DNA of 64,000 bases from Rhizobium etli 8C-3 (GCF_001908375.1 NZ_CP017241.1:2483001-2547000), one strand, 5' to 3'. Shown: positions 1 through 8,999, counted from the first letter of the stretch. Notes: generated by a model from the letters alone, not told the origin. A program made the numbers and translations.

Positions 1-100
1 ACCGGTTGGCACCGTCATGTCGCGGCTGTCGCGCGCCCGACAGCGGCTTGGAGACCGAATGAAGGCCGACAATGTGATTACGCTTCGGAGACCGAAATGA
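1..100 (+). CDS. ECF-type RNA polymerase sigma factor, C-terminal end (partial)
   Basis: The frame starting at base 2 reads PVGTVMSRLSRARQRLGDRM and runs to a TGA at 98-100. The stretch GTVMSRLSRARQRL is the recognition helix of sigma region 4 in extracytoplasmic-function sigma factors (usually GTVKSRLSRAR), which contacts the -35 element. Only about 32 residues lie inside the window. The stop overlaps the start of the next gene (ATGA), the usual translational coupling of an ECF sigma factor with its anti-sigma factor. The ECF subgroup cannot be told from this fragment. Confidence 0.85.
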   Translation, partial: PVGTVMSRLSRARQRLGDRMKADNVITLRRPK

Positions 101-879
101 CCGAGACCAGGCCGACCGTGCCCGAAGCGGACCTCCATGCCTATGCCGATGGGCAACTGCCAGAAAACGCCCGCGCCCGTGTCGAGGCTTGGCTGAAGGA
201 CAATCCCGACGACGCTGCCAAGGTGACGGCATGGCGAACGCAGAATGCTGCGATCCGTTCAATGTTCGAGCCTTACGAAAAATCCAAGGAAGGCGACATC
301 CTGCTGGTCGAGCCGGAAAATGACGCTTCCCTCCGGCCGAGACGTTCGGCCATTGCCGCAGCCGCCGTCGCTCTCTTCACGCTTGGTGCCCTTGCCGGTC
401 ATTACGGCCCTCCACTCGTCCAGCAACCCGAACTGCAGCTTGCCGGTTCCGAGACGCTGCCGGCAGAGGCGCAGAACGCCTTCCTGGTCTATGCAGGCGA
501 GGTCCGCCATCCTGTCGAAGTCTTCGCCAATGAGGAAGTGCATCTGGCGACCTGGCTCGGCAAGCGGCTTTCTATTCCGAACCTGAAGGTGCCGGATCTA
601 CAGTCCTTAGGCTTCCGGCTCGTCGGCGGACGGCTGCTGCCGGTGGAGGGAAAGCCGGGCGCGATGTTCATGTACGAGAATCAAGCGGGCGAACGCCTGA
701 CGGCGCTTGTCGGCCGCAACAAGGCGAACCGGACGACAAGCTTCCGCTTCGCCTCCGCCGGCGGTGTCGAGACATTCTACTGGATCGACGGCGAACTCGG
801 CTATGCCGTCACCGGCGAGATTTCGCGCGATATGCTGCGGCAGGTGGCCGAGGAATGCTACAAGCAGTTCCCGTCGTGA
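97..879 (+). CDS. Membrane-anchored anti-sigma factor
   Basis: A 260-residue protein whose ATG overlaps the stop of the ECF sigma factor, so the pair is co-transcribed and coupled. Residues 1-60 form a short cytoplasmic domain with the pattern LHAYADGQLPENARARVEAWL common in small anti-sigma factors; one membrane segment follows at about residues 84-102 (AIAAAAVALFTLGALAGHYG), and the remaining 155 residues would be periplasmic. No HxxxCxxC zinc motif is present, so it is not a canonical ZAS-type anti-sigma factor. By family knowledge it would hold the sigma factor at the membrane until an envelope or oxidative signal arrives; the signal is not evident. It ends 3 bases before the stop of the convergent nitrile hydratase accessory gene. 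Confidence 0.75.
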   Translation: MTETRPTVPEADLHAYADGQLPENARARVEAWLKDNPDDAAKVTAWRTQNAAIRSMFEPYEKSKEGDILLVEPENDASLRPRRSAIAAAAVALFTLGALAGHYGPPLVQQPELQLAGSETLPAEAQNAFLVYAGEVRHPVEVFANEEVHLATWLGKRLSIPNLKVPDLQSLGFRLVGGRLLPVEGKPGAMFMYENQAGERLTALVGRNKANRTTSFRFASAGGVETFYWIDGELGYAVTGEISRDMLRQVAEECYKQFPS

Positions 880-882
880 CGA

Positions 883-1254
883 TCAGTGAAGCGGATCGTT
901 GGAAAGCTCGATCGGCTTTCCGTGAGGCGTGGCTTGCGCCGCACGCTGCCAGCTCTTCTGCAGCAAAAGGATAGCCCCGACATCGGCTATGCCTTTATTG
1001 ACAAGGAGCGAGGATAGCGCTGCGACCCAGCATTCGAAGTAGTCGCTGCCGTTCACCGCCCGGCCCGGCCTGTGCAGTTCGGCCGAAAGCATCTTTGCCC
1101 ACTCTCTCCACGTGAAGAGACCGCGTTCGTGGAGATGCACCGTCATCGCAAAAGCTGCAGCCGCCCAGGGCTCGGGAAAGACCGGTTCGCCACCGGCGGA
1201 TTTCGGCAGTTGAGGCGATCGCGTCAGCGGCGATGCCGTTTCATAAAGGCTCAA
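883..1254 (-). CDS. Nitrile hydratase accessory (activator) protein
   Basis: A protein of about 123 residues with the signature of nitrile hydratase activator proteins: EPVFPEPWAAAAFAMTVHLHERGLFTWREWAKML near the N-terminus and YFECWVAALSSLLVNKG in the middle. Cobalt-type nitrile hydratases need such a protein to load metal into the alpha subunit. It is third in the alpha-beta-accessory operon. No ATG precedes the conserved part in this frame; a TTG at 1254 has GGAGAG about seven bases upstream and is taken as the start, overlapping the beta-subunit end by about 14 bases. The frame continues upstream without a start codon that can be defended. Confidence 0.8.
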   Translation of the reverse strand: MSLYETASPLTRSPQLPKSAGGEPVFPEPWAAAAFAMTVHLHERGLFTWREWAKMLSAELHRPGRAVNGSDYFECWVAALSSLLVNKGIADVGAILLLQKSWQRAAQATPHGKPIELSNDPLH

Positions 1255-1900
1255 GATAGCTCTCCCAGGCATCGATCGAAACCGTAAGCGATGGGTCGGC
1301 GCCCACGCCCCAGATTTCCCTGCCATCGAAAACAACGGTATAGACCCATTGCGGGTTCTCGCCCTTGCCATGCGCATTGTCGTCCGGGAACACGAACGAG
1401 CCCTGCACAGCCTCGACCACGCCGATCCTGGCACGCGCATAGCGCGGCAGCCGGGTATGCGTTTCCGGATTGAAGTTTTTTGTCCGGACCTTCTCGCCGA
1501 CAGCAAAGCGCGCAGCGGCTTCCACCGGACGGTCGCAAGCGCCGCCGCGCGCCAGAACGCTTGCAACCATATCCGCCTTCAGAATCCGTTTCGGCACCGC
1601 TGCAATCATCTGCTTGTGGCCGACATCGATTTCGGCAGCCGTTGTGAATCCGTGCCGATCAAGCAGCACTTCCAGCGCCCGAATCCATATTTCGTAATAG
1701 CTCGCGGAGAGATAATCAGCAGGCGGAATATTCTCGCGCGCATGCCGGCTCTCGTCGATCGTCCAGGCACCGAAGGCACCGCATGATAGCGTCAGTCCAA
1801 GCGCACGCTTTTCCCACTCGGCATGGAAATACGGCTCGTCCTTTTCAGCCGCGACCGGCCCGAACCCCATCTGTCCACCAAGGTCGTGCGGCCCGTTCAC
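1241..1900 (-). CDS. nthB: Nitrile hydratase, beta subunit
   Basis: About 219 residues, the usual beta-subunit length. It opens with [15 protein letters not shown], the hallmark N-terminus of nitrile hydratase beta subunits, followed by [17 protein letters not shown]; the C-terminal half carries F(A)[22 protein letters not shown] and [14 protein letters not shown], which form the SH3-like beta barrel. The start is a GTG at 1900 overlapping the alpha-subunit stop (GTGA), implying translational coupling. With the alpha subunit it converts nitriles to amides in the cytoplasm. No amidase gene is visible nearby in this window. Confidence 0.93.
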   Translation of the reverse strand: MNGPHDLGGQMGFGPVAAEKDEPYFHAEWEKRALGLTLSCGAFGAWTIDESRHARENIPPADYLSASYYEIWIRALEVLLDRHGFTTAAEIDVGHKQMIAAVPKRILKADMVASVLARGGACDRPVEAAARFAVGEKVRTKNFNPETHTRLPRYARARIGVVEAVQGSFVFPDDNAHGKGENPQWVYTVVFDGREIWGVGADPSLTVSIDAWESYLEPL

Positions 1901-2523
1901 GCGGCGGCTCCCGGAGCAGAAGCAACTGCCGTCCCGATCATCGCATCGCGGCTGACGAGACCGGCAAGTTGCTGCTCGCTCAGACCTTCCGTTCCCTCGG
2001 GGCGTTCGGGAATGACGAGATAGCGCAGTTCGGCCGTCGAATCCCAGACGCGGATTTTCTTCTCCGCGGGCAGTGTCAGGCCAAATTCGGCAAGCACGCC
2101 GCGCGGATCGATCACCGCCCGCGAGCGATAAGCCGGCGCCTTGTACCAGACCGGCGGCAGGCCGAGCACCGACCAGGGATAGCAGGAGCAAAGGGTGCAG
2201 ACGACGAGGTTGTGGGTCGTATGCGTATTGAAGACGGCGCGCATGTGCTCGCCCTGCCGGCCGGTATAGCCGAGGCTCGCAATTGCCGCCGTCGCGTCGC
2301 TCTTCAGCCATTCGGCAAATGCAGGATCGCTCCAGGCCCTCGCCACCACATGGGCGCCGTTGCGCGGGCCGATCTGCGTCTCATAGGCCTCGACGATTGC
2401 ATCGACCGCCGCCGGATCGATCAGCCCCTTCTCCGTCAACACCGTCTCCAGCGCCTTTACCCGCGCCTGCATGTCCGAAAAGCGGTTGTCGTGATGGTGA
2501 TGGTGATCAGGATCGTCGTGCAA
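1897..2523 (-). CDS. nthA: Nitrile hydratase, alpha subunit (cobalt type)
   Basis: About 208 residues. The metal-binding claw motif [10 protein letters not shown] lies at about residues 108-117; the Thr in CTLCSC is typical of cobalt enzymes, whereas iron enzymes have CSLCSC. The cysteines at about 109, 112 and 114 would be the metal ligands, two of them normally oxidised. The ORF is open further upstream, but a TTG at 2523 preceded by GGAGG at eight bases' spacing fits the family N-terminus ([20 protein letters not shown]), giving a natural five-His run that could help handle metal. It heads the operon alpha-beta-accessory and is divergent from the SDR gene. Confidence 0.93.
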   Translation of the reverse strand: MHDDPDHHHHHDNRFSDMQARVKALETVLTEKGLIDPAAVDAIVEAYETQIGPRNGAHVVARAWSDPAFAEWLKSDATAAIASLGYTGRQGEHMRAVFNTHTTHNLVVCTLCSCYPWSVLGLPPVWYKAPAYRSRAVIDPRGVLAEFGLTLPAEKKIRVWDSTAELRYLVIPERPEGTEGLSEQQLAGLVSRDAMIGTAVASAPGAAA

Positions 2524-2621
2524 GGCGAGGTCCTCCGCGCATAGGAGACTATCTTTAGGCGCTTGAAAGCAGCCCGCCAAGCAATTCTATGCGCCGAGCG
2601 GTTTTTCGATAAATTCGATCA

Positions 2622-3902
2622 ATGAACATTCTGATTCTCGGCGCAACAGGTTTCATCGGCTCAGCCGTCGCCGCCCGCCTGGTGGCCGATGGCCATGCCG
2701 TCAGCGGTCTCGGCCGCACTCCCGTCCGGGCTCGAACCAAATGGCCGGATGTGCGCTGGCTGCGTGCCGATCTCGCACACATGACCACAGCTGTCGATTG
2801 GCAAGAGACACTGAAAGACCAGCATGTGGTCGTCAACTGCGCAGGCGCCTTGCAGGACGGCTTTTCCGACGACCTTGCCGCGTCGCAGGCAGATGCGATG
2901 CTAGCGCTCTATGCCGCGGCCAAGACATGCGACGTCCGCCTCATCGTCCAGATTTCTGCAAACGCGGATACTTCGGATGCCGATCTGCCGTTTCTCGCAA
3001 CAAAATGCCGCGCCGACGATGCCCTTGCATCAAGCGGTCTACCTTACGTCATTTTGCGTCCGGCACTCGTTGTCGGTCGCAATTCCCATGGCGGCTCAGC
3101 GCTTTTGCGGGCACTCGCTTCGATGCCTTTTGGTCTGCTGCTTATCCATTCCCAAAGCCCGATTGAGACGGTCGATATCAAAGATGTCGCTGCAGCCGTC
3201 AGCGCAGCAGTCTGCGGCGAAATTGAAAGCGGAAACGACATTACCCTCGCATCCAGCGAGACGCTCATGCTTTGCGAGCTCGTGAAGCTGCATCGCCAAT
3301 GGCTGGGCCTCCCGCCCGCGCCTATCATTCCTATCCCAGCTGCGCTGGCAAAACCCTTGACCTGGCTCGCCGATTTTGCGGGGCACCTCGGCTGGCATTC
3401 GCCCTTGCGTTCGACGGCCATGGCCATCATGTCCAAGGGCATCGCAAGCAACGGAACGGTTTCAGCCATCCGCGGTGGCTCGGCCGCAGCCACGTTGGCA
3501 GCCAACCCATCTGGCATTCAGGATCTGTGGTTCGCGCGCCTCTATCTGCTGAAGCCGCTGATAGCCGCCGGCCTTGCTCTGTTTTGGCTTCTGTCCGGCA
3601 TCATCCCGCTTCTGTCGCCACAAGAGGCAAGTCAGCATCTTCTGGCCTTCATGCCGCCCACCGCTGCAATGACGCTCACGCTTTTCACATGCGCCGTCGA
3701 TATCGCGCTTGGCGCAGCACTGATTTTCCGGCCCTTAGCCCGCAAAGCTCTTCTCGCCATGCTCGCCGTCTCCCTCGCCTATCTGGCGGGCGGAACCTTG
3801 CTCGAACCCTCACTCTGGCTTGATCCGCTGGGACCTCTCATCAAGGTCCTGCCATCGCTTCTGCTGACGCTCGTCACCCTCGCCATTCTGGATGAACGCT
3901 GA
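2622..3902 (+). CDS. SDR-family NAD(P)-binding protein fused to a DoxX-like membrane domain
   Basis: A 426-residue fusion. The N-terminus MNILILGATGFIGS carries the GxxGxxG dinucleotide-binding motif at residues 7-13 of an extended or atypical short-chain dehydrogenase (NAD-dependent epimerase-like), and the first 290 residues read as that fold. From about residue 300 to the end there are four hydrophobic segments (LLKPLIAAGLALFWLLSGIIPLL, MTLTLFTCAVDIALGAALIF, LLAMLAVSLAYLAGGTLL, LLLTLVTLAIL) typical of DoxX-like domains. The substrate is unknown. There is no obvious ribosome-binding site before the ATG. Its end overlaps the next gene by 11 bases, so the two are probably co-expressed. Confidence 0.8.
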   Translation: MNILILGATGFIGSAVAARLVADGHAVSGLGRTPVRARTKWPDVRWLRADLAHMTTAVDWQETLKDQHVVVNCAGALQDGFSDDLAASQADAMLALYAAAKTCDVRLIVQISANADTSDADLPFLATKCRADDALASSGLPYVILRPALVVGRNSHGGSALLRALASMPFGLLLIHSQSPIETVDIKDVAAAVSAAVCGEIESGNDITLASSETLMLCELVKLHRQWLGLPPAPIIPIPAALAKPLTWLADFAGHLGWHSPLRSTAMAIMSKGIASNGTVSAIRGGSAAATLAANPSGIQDLWFARLYLLKPLIAAGLALFWLLSGIIPLLSPQEASQHLLAFMPPTAAMTLTLFTCAVDIALGAALIFRPLARKALLAMLAVSLAYLAGGTLLEPSLWLDPLGPLIKVLPSLLLTLVTLAILDER

Positions 3903-4377
3903 TGCTCGCAGAATTTCTGCTGTTTGCCACGTAGTCGGCGCAACCGTGCTCTTGGGCACCGGTGCAGGGATCGCTTTTTTCATGGCAATGGCGCACCGGA
4001 CGCAAGAGCCGGAACTGATTGCGCATGTTGCGGGAACCGTTGTAATCGCCGATGCGATCTTCACCGCAACGGCTGTCATTCTCCAGCCGGTGACGGGCTA
4101 TCTGCTTGCCAGCATCATCGGCTGGCCGCTCGGCGAGGGCTGGATCGCTCTTTCGCTCATCCTCTACGTCGTCACCGGCCTTTTCTGGCTGCCGGTCGTC
4201 TGGATACAGGTCCGGCTCCGCGATCTCGCACGCGCAGCCGCGACGGCTGGCGAACCGCTGCCGCCGAAGTATTTCCGGCTCTACCACATCTGGTTCGCGT
4301 GCGGGTCTCCGGCCTTCATTGCGGTGATCGGCATCGTCTGGCTGATGCTCAATAAGCCTTCGATCACCCTATTTTAG
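3892..4377 (+). CDS. DUF2269 family integral membrane protein
   Basis: 161 residues with four hydrophobic helices and the pattern of DUF2269 proteins (VGATVLLGTGAGIAFFMAMAHRTQEP near the start, QPVTGYLLA in the middle, KYFRLYHIWFACGSPAFI before the last helix). It overlaps the SDR/DoxX fusion by 11 bases and is very likely its operon partner; this pairing of an SDR-DoxX fusion with DUF2269 suggests a joint membrane function, but none is established and I infer none. Confidence 0.8.
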   Translation: MNADARRISAVCHVVGATVLLGTGAGIAFFMAMAHRTQEPELIAHVAGTVVIADAIFTATAVILQPVTGYLLASIIGWPLGEGWIALSLILYVVTGLFWLPVVWIQVRLRDLARAAATAGEPLPPKYFRLYHIWFACGSPAFIAVIGIVWLMLNKPSITLF

Positions 4378-4488
4378 CATCCGTGACGATAGGCAACGCC
4401 CCCAGGGACTAATCCCATTGCACCCGAGGTCCAGTCCGGCTTGCGTGATATTCTGGCGCCTTCTCGCAAGCAGGGGAAAGGTATTGCG

Positions 4489-4746
4489 ATGAACAGGATC
4501 ACTCTTCTTGCAGCCGCGCTCGGCGCTGTACTCGCTTCCTGGGCAAGCGCGGACGACTATCACGATCTGAAAAAGGACGAGTATCAGATCCCCGGACATC
4601 CCTATAAGTCCGCGCAGAACTGTCAGCGCATCGCTCCGGTCGGCAAGTTTGACCGCCGTTGCGACATTCCGCTCTTGGGCTTTCGCAACTTTGCAGACCC
4701 GACGATCACCGTTCAATCCGGCGGCATCGGCGGGTTCGGCATCTAA
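4489..4746 (+). CDS. Small exported hypothetical protein
   Basis: 85 residues from the ATG at 4489, which has GGGGAAAGG about eight bases upstream; an upstream TTG would add 16 residues without a ribosome-binding site. The N-terminus MNRITLLAAALGAVLASWASA is a clear signal peptide with an AxA-type cleavage site near residue 21. The mature part (about 64 residues) contains two Cys (NCQRIAPVGKFDRRCD) that could form a disulfide, and it ends in GGIGGFGI. The family is not recognised. It is followed by the convergent LysE gene. Confidence 0.65.
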   Translation: MNRITLLAAALGAVLASWASADDYHDLKKDEYQIPGHPYKSAQNCQRIAPVGKFDRRCDIPLLGFRNFADPTITVQSGGIGGFGI

Positions 4747-4784
4747 GCGCTTTCTGCAGGAGTCTCCTCGACCATCCGCGTTTT

Positions 4785-5378
4785 CTATTTCAACATCGGC
4801 CAGAGGCTCAGCACCAAGAGCGCCGCCATGGTGAGGTTGAACCATTTGAGCCGTACCGGGTCGGCCAGCCATTGGCGAAAAGTGGCGCCGAAGCCGGCCC
4901 AGGTCGAAACGCTTGGAATATTGACCGCGGCAAAGGCAAGACCGACGATCAGCACGCTAGCCAGATAGAGATCGGGATTGGTGTAGGTCGCCATGGCCGT
5001 TACCGCCATGACCCAAGCCTTGGGGTTGACCCACTGGAAGGCGAAAGCAGCAATGAATGACATCGGCCTGACGCTGTCCTTGCCTAGACAAGGCGCTCTC
5101 GACGTCGCGATCTTCCACGCAATCCAGACGAGATAGATGCCGCCTGCAAGTTTCAGCGCCATGTAAAGCGCCGGCACCATATGCAGCAATGCGCCGAGCC
5201 CAATGCCGACGCCGAGAAGTAGTGAGAAAAAGCCGGCGCCGATGCCGAACATGTGCGGGATCGTCCGGCGAAAGCCGAAATTAACCCCCGAGGCAAAGAG
5301 CATCATGTTGTTCGGACCCGGCGTTATCGACGTCGTGAAGGCAAAGAGAACAAGAGCCAGAAACGTATCCAGCGGCAT
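4785..5378 (-). CDS. LysE/RhtB family amino acid exporter
   Basis: 197 residues, usual for the family, from an ATG at 5378 preceded by GGGAGG; the longer upstream frame is not coding. It carries the LysE/RhtB signature SITPGPNNMMLFASGVNFGFRRTIPHMFGI near residues 15-45 and six hydrophobic segments, with FQWVNPKAWVMAV in the middle. Such proteins export amino acids or derivatives across the inner membrane. The substrate cannot be deduced. It is divergent from the aldo/keto reductase gene. Confidence 0.88.
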   Translation of the reverse strand: MPLDTFLALVLFAFTTSITPGPNNMMLFASGVNFGFRRTIPHMFGIGAGFFSLLLGVGIGLGALLHMVPALYMALKLAGGIYLVWIAWKIATSRAPCLGKDSVRPMSFIAAFAFQWVNPKAWVMAVTAMATYTNPDLYLASVLIVGLAFAAVNIPSVSTWAGFGATFRQWLADPVRLKWFNLTMAALLVLSLWPMLK

Positions 5379-5523
5379 TGGGACCTCCCGTAGATGCCAA
5401 CCCATGACGATCACTGTCGATTGAGGTCCGCTAACCGGCTTTCGTTTCCTAAGCCAGATAATCTTTGTCACGGTGACAGGATTGCTTGAAAGATGACGCG
5501 CCTGCGCAATCTTTGAAAGAAAA

Positions 5524-6387
5524 ATGAAAGATTCGGCCATGCAAGACGACCCCATCCCGGCGATCACTTTCCCGAACGGCATCAAAGTACCCGCTCTCGG
5601 CCAGGGCACCTGGAACATGGGAGAACGGGCCTCGGAAGCCGAGCGCGAAATCGCAAGTCTCAAAGCCGGGATAGAGTTAGGCATGACGCTGATTGATACG
5701 GCCGAAATGTACGGCGAAGGCGATTCCGAGCGCATCGTCGGCCGTGCCATCAAGGGCCGGCGCGAGGGCCTGTTCATCGTCACCAAGGTCTATCCGTGGA
5801 ATGCCAGCCGCAGGGGAACAATTGAAGCCTGCGAGCGGAGCCTTTCACGTCTCGGCATCGACCAGATCGACCTCTACCTGCTGCATTGGCGGGGTGAACA
5901 TCCGCTGGCCGATACCGTCGAAGCCTTCGAGGACCTGAAGGACGCCGGAAAGATCGGCGCCTGGGGCGTTTCGAACTTCGATATCGGCGACATCGAGGAA
6001 TTGCTTGCGGTCCCGGGCGGCCGGCACGTCGCTGCCAACCAGGTTCTCTACAATCTCGCGCGCCGCGGCATCGAATATGATCTTCTGCCCTGGTGCCAGG
6101 AGCACGGCGTCCCGGTCATGGCCTATTCGCCGATCGAACAGGGCCGCATCCTGCACAATCCCGAGCTTATCCGCATCGCCAAGGCCAATCAGGCAACCCC
6201 GGCTCAGGTCGCCCTCGCCTTCCTTCTCGAACGCGACGGCGTGATCGCCATTCCGAAGACGTCAAATGCCGACCGCGTGGCTGAAAACCGCGATTGCGTC
6301 TCGCTCGATATCAGCGACGATGACTGGGCAGCGCTCGACGCCGCCTTCCCGCCGCCGACCCGCAAATCGGCGCTCGAAATGCTCTAA
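5524..6387 (+). CDS. Aldo/keto reductase
   Basis: 287 residues, a complete (beta/alpha)8 aldo/keto reductase. The catalytic tetrad is visible: Asp58 ([10 protein letters not shown]), Tyr63, Lys88 ([10 protein letters not shown]) and His121 (LYLLHWRG). NADPH-binding features appear at the C-terminus ([18 protein letters not shown]). It resembles the bacterial YtbE / 2,5-diketo-gluconate reductase branch; the substrate is unknown. The first ATG is used, with an alternative ATG five codons in. It is convergent with ilvH. Confidence 0.9.
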   Translation: MKDSAMQDDPIPAITFPNGIKVPALGQGTWNMGERASEAEREIASLKAGIELGMTLIDTAEMYGEGDSERIVGRAIKGRREGLFIVTKVYPWNASRRGTIEACERSLSRLGIDQIDLYLLHWRGEHPLADTVEAFEDLKDAGKIGAWGVSNFDIGDIEELLAVPGGRHVAANQVLYNLARRGIEYDLLPWCQEHGVPVMAYSPIEQGRILHNPELIRIAKANQATPAQVALAFLLERDGVIAIPKTSNADRVAENRDCVSLDISDDDWAALDAAFPPPTRKSALEML

Positions 6388-6419
6388 GTCTTCAGACTGC
6401 CCCGGCTTCAGACGCCGGT

Positions 6420-6992
6420 TCACATCCCCTGCGGACCGCGGTTCATGGCGGCGATGCCGGTGCGGCAGACTTCGATCAAGCCGAGCGGCTTCATGATCGC
6501 CACGAACTGATCGATCTTCGAGGACTTGCCGGTGATTTCCAGAATGAAATGCTCCACAGTTGCGTCGACCACCTTGGCGTGGAAGGCATCTGCAAGGCGC
6601 AGCGTCTCGGCCCGGGTTTCGCCGGTTCCGATCACCTTGACGAGCGCCACTTCCCGTTCGATCGGACGCTCCTGCCCCAGTTCGCGAGCCCGCACGGTCA
6701 GGTCCACGACGCGGTGCACCGGCACGATGCGCTCGAGCTGGGCCTTGATCTGCTCCAGCACGTGCGGCGTGCCGCGCGTCACGATGGTAATCCGCGACAG
6801 ATGCGCCTGATGCTCGGTTTCGGAGACCGTGAGGCTTTCGATATTGTAGCCCCGGCCGGAGAACAGGCCGATGACGCGGGCAAGGACGCCCGGCTCGTTG
6901 TCGACGAGAACCGATAGCGTATGGTTCTCGGCAGCTGCGGTTTCGGGCGAGATGAAGTAGGCGGAGCCTGTCGGCTGTAGATGTGCGTTCAT
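6420..6992 (-). CDS. ilvH: Acetolactate synthase, small (regulatory) subunit
   Basis: 190 residues. The N-terminal ACT domain (HTLSVLVDNEPGVLARVIGLFSGRGYNIESLTV, residues about 24-56) binds valine for feedback inhibition; the C-terminal domain has EVALVKVIGT and LEITGKSSKIDQF. It activates the catalytic subunit and makes it valine-sensitive. It follows the large-subunit gene by 25 bases and is transcribed from the same attenuated promoter. Confidence 0.96.
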   Translation of the reverse strand: MNAHLQPTGSAYFISPETAAAENHTLSVLVDNEPGVLARVIGLFSGRGYNIESLTVSETEHQAHLSRITIVTRGTPHVLEQIKAQLERIVPVHRVVDLTVRARELGQERPIEREVALVKVIGTGETRAETLRLADAFHAKVVDATVEHFILEITGKSSKIDQFVAIMKPLGLIEVCRTGIAAMNRGPQGM

Positions 6993-7017
6993 TGTCTTGC
7001 TTCCTCACCTTCGGATC

Positions 7018-8811
7018 TCAAACGAGCTGACGGCCCTTGGCGTCGATCGCATTGGCGACCGCTTCGTCCGTGGCTTCGTCCGGCAGCAGCATCTCGTTAT
7101 GCGCCTTGCCCGACGGGATCATCGGGAAGCAGTTGGCGAGATTGGCGACGCGGCAATCGAGGATGACCGGCTTCTTTACGTCGATCATCTCCTGGATCGT
7201 GGCGTCGAGATCATCCGGCTTTTCGCAGCGCAGGCCGACGGCGCCATAGGCTTCCGCCAGCTTCACGAAATCCGGCATCGCCTCCGTATAGGAATTGGAT
7301 AGCCGGTTGCCATGCAGCAGCTGCTGCCACTGGCGGACCATGCCCATGTACTGGTTGTTCATGATGAAGATCTTGATCGGCGCGTTGTGCTGGATCGCCG
7401 CCGACATTTCCTGAATGCACATCTGGATCGAAGCATCGCCGGCAATATCGATGACGAGGCTGTCAGGGTGGGCGATCTGCACGCCGAGCGCTGCCGGCAG
7501 GCCGTAGCCCATCGTGCCGAGGCCGCCTGATGTCATCCAGCGGTTCGGCTGTTCGAAGCCGAAGAACTGCGCCGCCCACATCTGATGCTGTCCGACTTCG
7601 GTGGTGATGTAGGTATCGCGGTCCTTCGTCAATTCGTACAGCCGCTCAAGCGCATATTGCGGCATGATGACATCGTTGCTCTTGGTGTAGGCGAAGGAGT
7701 TGCGTGCACGCCAGCGGGCGATATTCGCCCACCAGTCGGAAAGCTGGCCCTTCTCCGGCCTCTTGGCCAGAGCACGCCAAAGCCGGACCATGTCTTCCAG
7801 AACGTGGGCGACATCGCCGCGGATCGGGATGTCGACGCGAACATTCTTGTTGATCGAGGACGGGTCGATGTCGATGTGGATCTTCTTGGAGTTTGGCGAG
7901 AAGGCATTGATGCGGCCGGTAATGCGGTCGTCGAAGCGGGCCCCGATGCAGACCATCACATCGCAATCGTGCATCGCCATGTTGGCCTCGTAGGAACCGT
8001 GCATGCCGAGCATCTTCAACCAGTTCTTGCCGGAGGCCGGATAGGCGCCGAGGCCCATCAGCGTCGAGGTAATCGGGAAGTCCGTGAGTTCGACCAGCTC
8101 GCGCAGCAGCTTGCAGGCTTCCGGACCGGAATTGACGACGCCGCCGCCGGAATAGATGACAGGACGGCGCGCACTGGCCATCAGCTCGATTGCCGCATGA
8201 ATCTGGTTGAGATCGCCCTGCAGCTTCGGCTGATAGCTCTTCTGGATCGCATGATCGGCCGGCGGCGTATAGGTGCCGGTCGCGAATTGGATGTCCTTTG
8301 GAATATCGACGACGACAGGGCCAGGGCGGCCCGACTGCGCGATACGGAAGGCTTCATGTATGATGGCGGCAAGCTCGTTGACATCCTTGACCAGCCAGTT
8401 GTGCTTGGTACAGGGGCGCGTGATGCCGACGGTATCGCATTCCTGGAAGGCATCCGAACCGATAAGCGAGGTCGGCACCTGACCGGTGAGGCAGACCAGC
8501 GGAACGGAGTCCATCAGCGCGTCCTGCAGCGGCGTGACGGCATTGGTTGCACCCGGACCGGAAGTGACCAGCATGACGCCGACCTTGCCGGTCGAACGCG
8601 CATAGCCTTCGGCCGCATGGCCGGCACCCTGCTCGTGGCGCACGAGGATGTGCTTGATCTCCTCCTGCTGGAATATCTCGTCATAGATCGGCAGCACCGC
8701 ACCGCCCGGATAGCCGAAGAGATGCTCGACGCCATTGTCCTTCAGCGCCTGCAGAACGATCTCCGCTCCTGTCATCCGATTGTCTGGTGTCTGGTTGTCC
8801 GTGCCCGTCAT
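7018..8811 (-). CDS. ilvI: Acetolactate synthase, large (catalytic) subunit
   Basis: 597 residues from the ATG at 8811; the open frame continues upstream into the attenuator, which shows that the longer reading is not real. The thiamine-diphosphate catalytic glutamate is Glu60 in the VRHEQGAGHAAEGYAR segment; the ThDP/Mg motif begins DIAGDASIQM and ends IMNNQYMGMV; the central FAD-binding domain is intact. It condenses two pyruvates to acetolactate (valine, leucine) or pyruvate with 2-ketobutyrate (isoleucine). It is first in the ilvIH operon, downstream of a leader-peptide attenuator. Confidence 0.96.
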   Translation of the reverse strand: MTGTDNQTPDNRMTGAEIVLQALKDNGVEHLFGYPGGAVLPIYDEIFQQEEIKHILVRHEQGAGHAAEGYARSTGKVGVMLVTSGPGATNAVTPLQDALMDSVPLVCLTGQVPTSLIGSDAFQECDTVGITRPCTKHNWLVKDVNELAAIIHEAFRIAQSGRPGPVVVDIPKDIQFATGTYTPPADHAIQKSYQPKLQGDLNQIHAAIELMASARRPVIYSGGGVVNSGPEACKLLRELVELTDFPITSTLMGLGAYPASGKNWLKMLGMHGSYEANMAMHDCDVMVCIGARFDDRITGRINAFSPNSKKIHIDIDPSSINKNVRVDIPIRGDVAHVLEDMVRLWRALAKRPEKGQLSDWWANIARWRARNSFAYTKSNDVIMPQYALERLYELTKDRDTYITTEVGQHQMWAAQFFGFEQPNRWMTSGGLGTMGYGLPAALGVQIAHPDSLVIDIAGDASIQMCIQEMSAAIQHNAPIKIFIMNNQYMGMVRQWQQLLHGNRLSNSYTEAMPDFVKLAEAYGAVGLRCEKPDDLDATIQEMIDVKKPVILDCRVANLANCFPMIPSGKAHNEMLLPDEATDEAVANAIDAKGRQLV

Positions 8812-8876
8812 GTTTTTTGTTCCGTTTTTGACTGCTGGAATTGAGGTCCTTGGTGCGCGAGCCTGGATTGCAGGCA

Positions 8877-8900
8877 TAAAAAAAGGCCCCAGAGGGAGCC
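8877..8900 (-). terminator. Attenuator (Rho-independent terminator) of ilvIH
   Basis: On the minus strand AGGCTCC, loop CTCT, then GGGGCCT form a seven-pair stem (one G-U) followed directly by seven T residues. It sits 66 bases before the ilvI start and 35 bases after the leader-peptide stop, exactly where the terminator of a transcription attenuator belongs. It would end transcription when branched-chain aminoacyl-tRNAs are plentiful. Confidence 0.88.
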
Positions 8901-8908
8901 TGTCAACT

Positions 8909-8956
8909 AGCGCATGGGTGGCTGTCGCCGGATGGTTACACCATCCTGCCCATGCG
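8909..8956 (-). promoter_or_regulatory. Attenuator pairing region of the ilvIH leader RNA
   Basis: Between the leader codons and the terminator the transcript can form a nested hairpin: GCGCATGGG (8956-8948) with CCCATGCGC (8917-8909), nine pairs, enclosing GGATGG (8945-8940) with CCATCC (8934-8929), six pairs with loop TGTAA. Its 5' arm lies inside the leader-peptide gene, so a ribosome's position controls whether it forms. The alternative pairing that blocks the terminator was not resolved by eye. Confidence 0.75.
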
Positions 8957-8991
8957 CTTTCCCACCACAATAAGAGCTGCTGCTATTTTCA
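8935..8991 (-). CDS. ilvL: ilvIH leader peptide (18 residues)
   Basis: The peptide MKIAAALIVVGKRMGRMV has consecutive Ile-Ala-Ala-Ala-Leu-Ile-Val-Val codons, the amino acids of the pathway controlled downstream (Ala shares the pyruvate/valine transaminase network). Its stop lies inside the loop of the pairing region and is followed by the terminator. Ribosome stalling at these codons under branched-chain amino acid shortage would favour readthrough into ilvIH. No Shine-Dalgarno sequence precedes the ATG, in keeping with an essentially leaderless mRNA. The peptide is too short to be listed by standard gene finders. Confidence 0.85.
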
Positions 8992-8999
8992 TGGGCGCA

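Noticed and set aside
4441..4488. Upstream TTG start for the small exported protein
   Set aside because: It would put 16 polar residues before a clear signal peptide and lacks a ribosome-binding site.
7585..8844. 419-residue open frame opposite ilvI
   Set aside because: Antisense shadow; composition dominated by Asp/Arg/His runs from the reverse of real codons.
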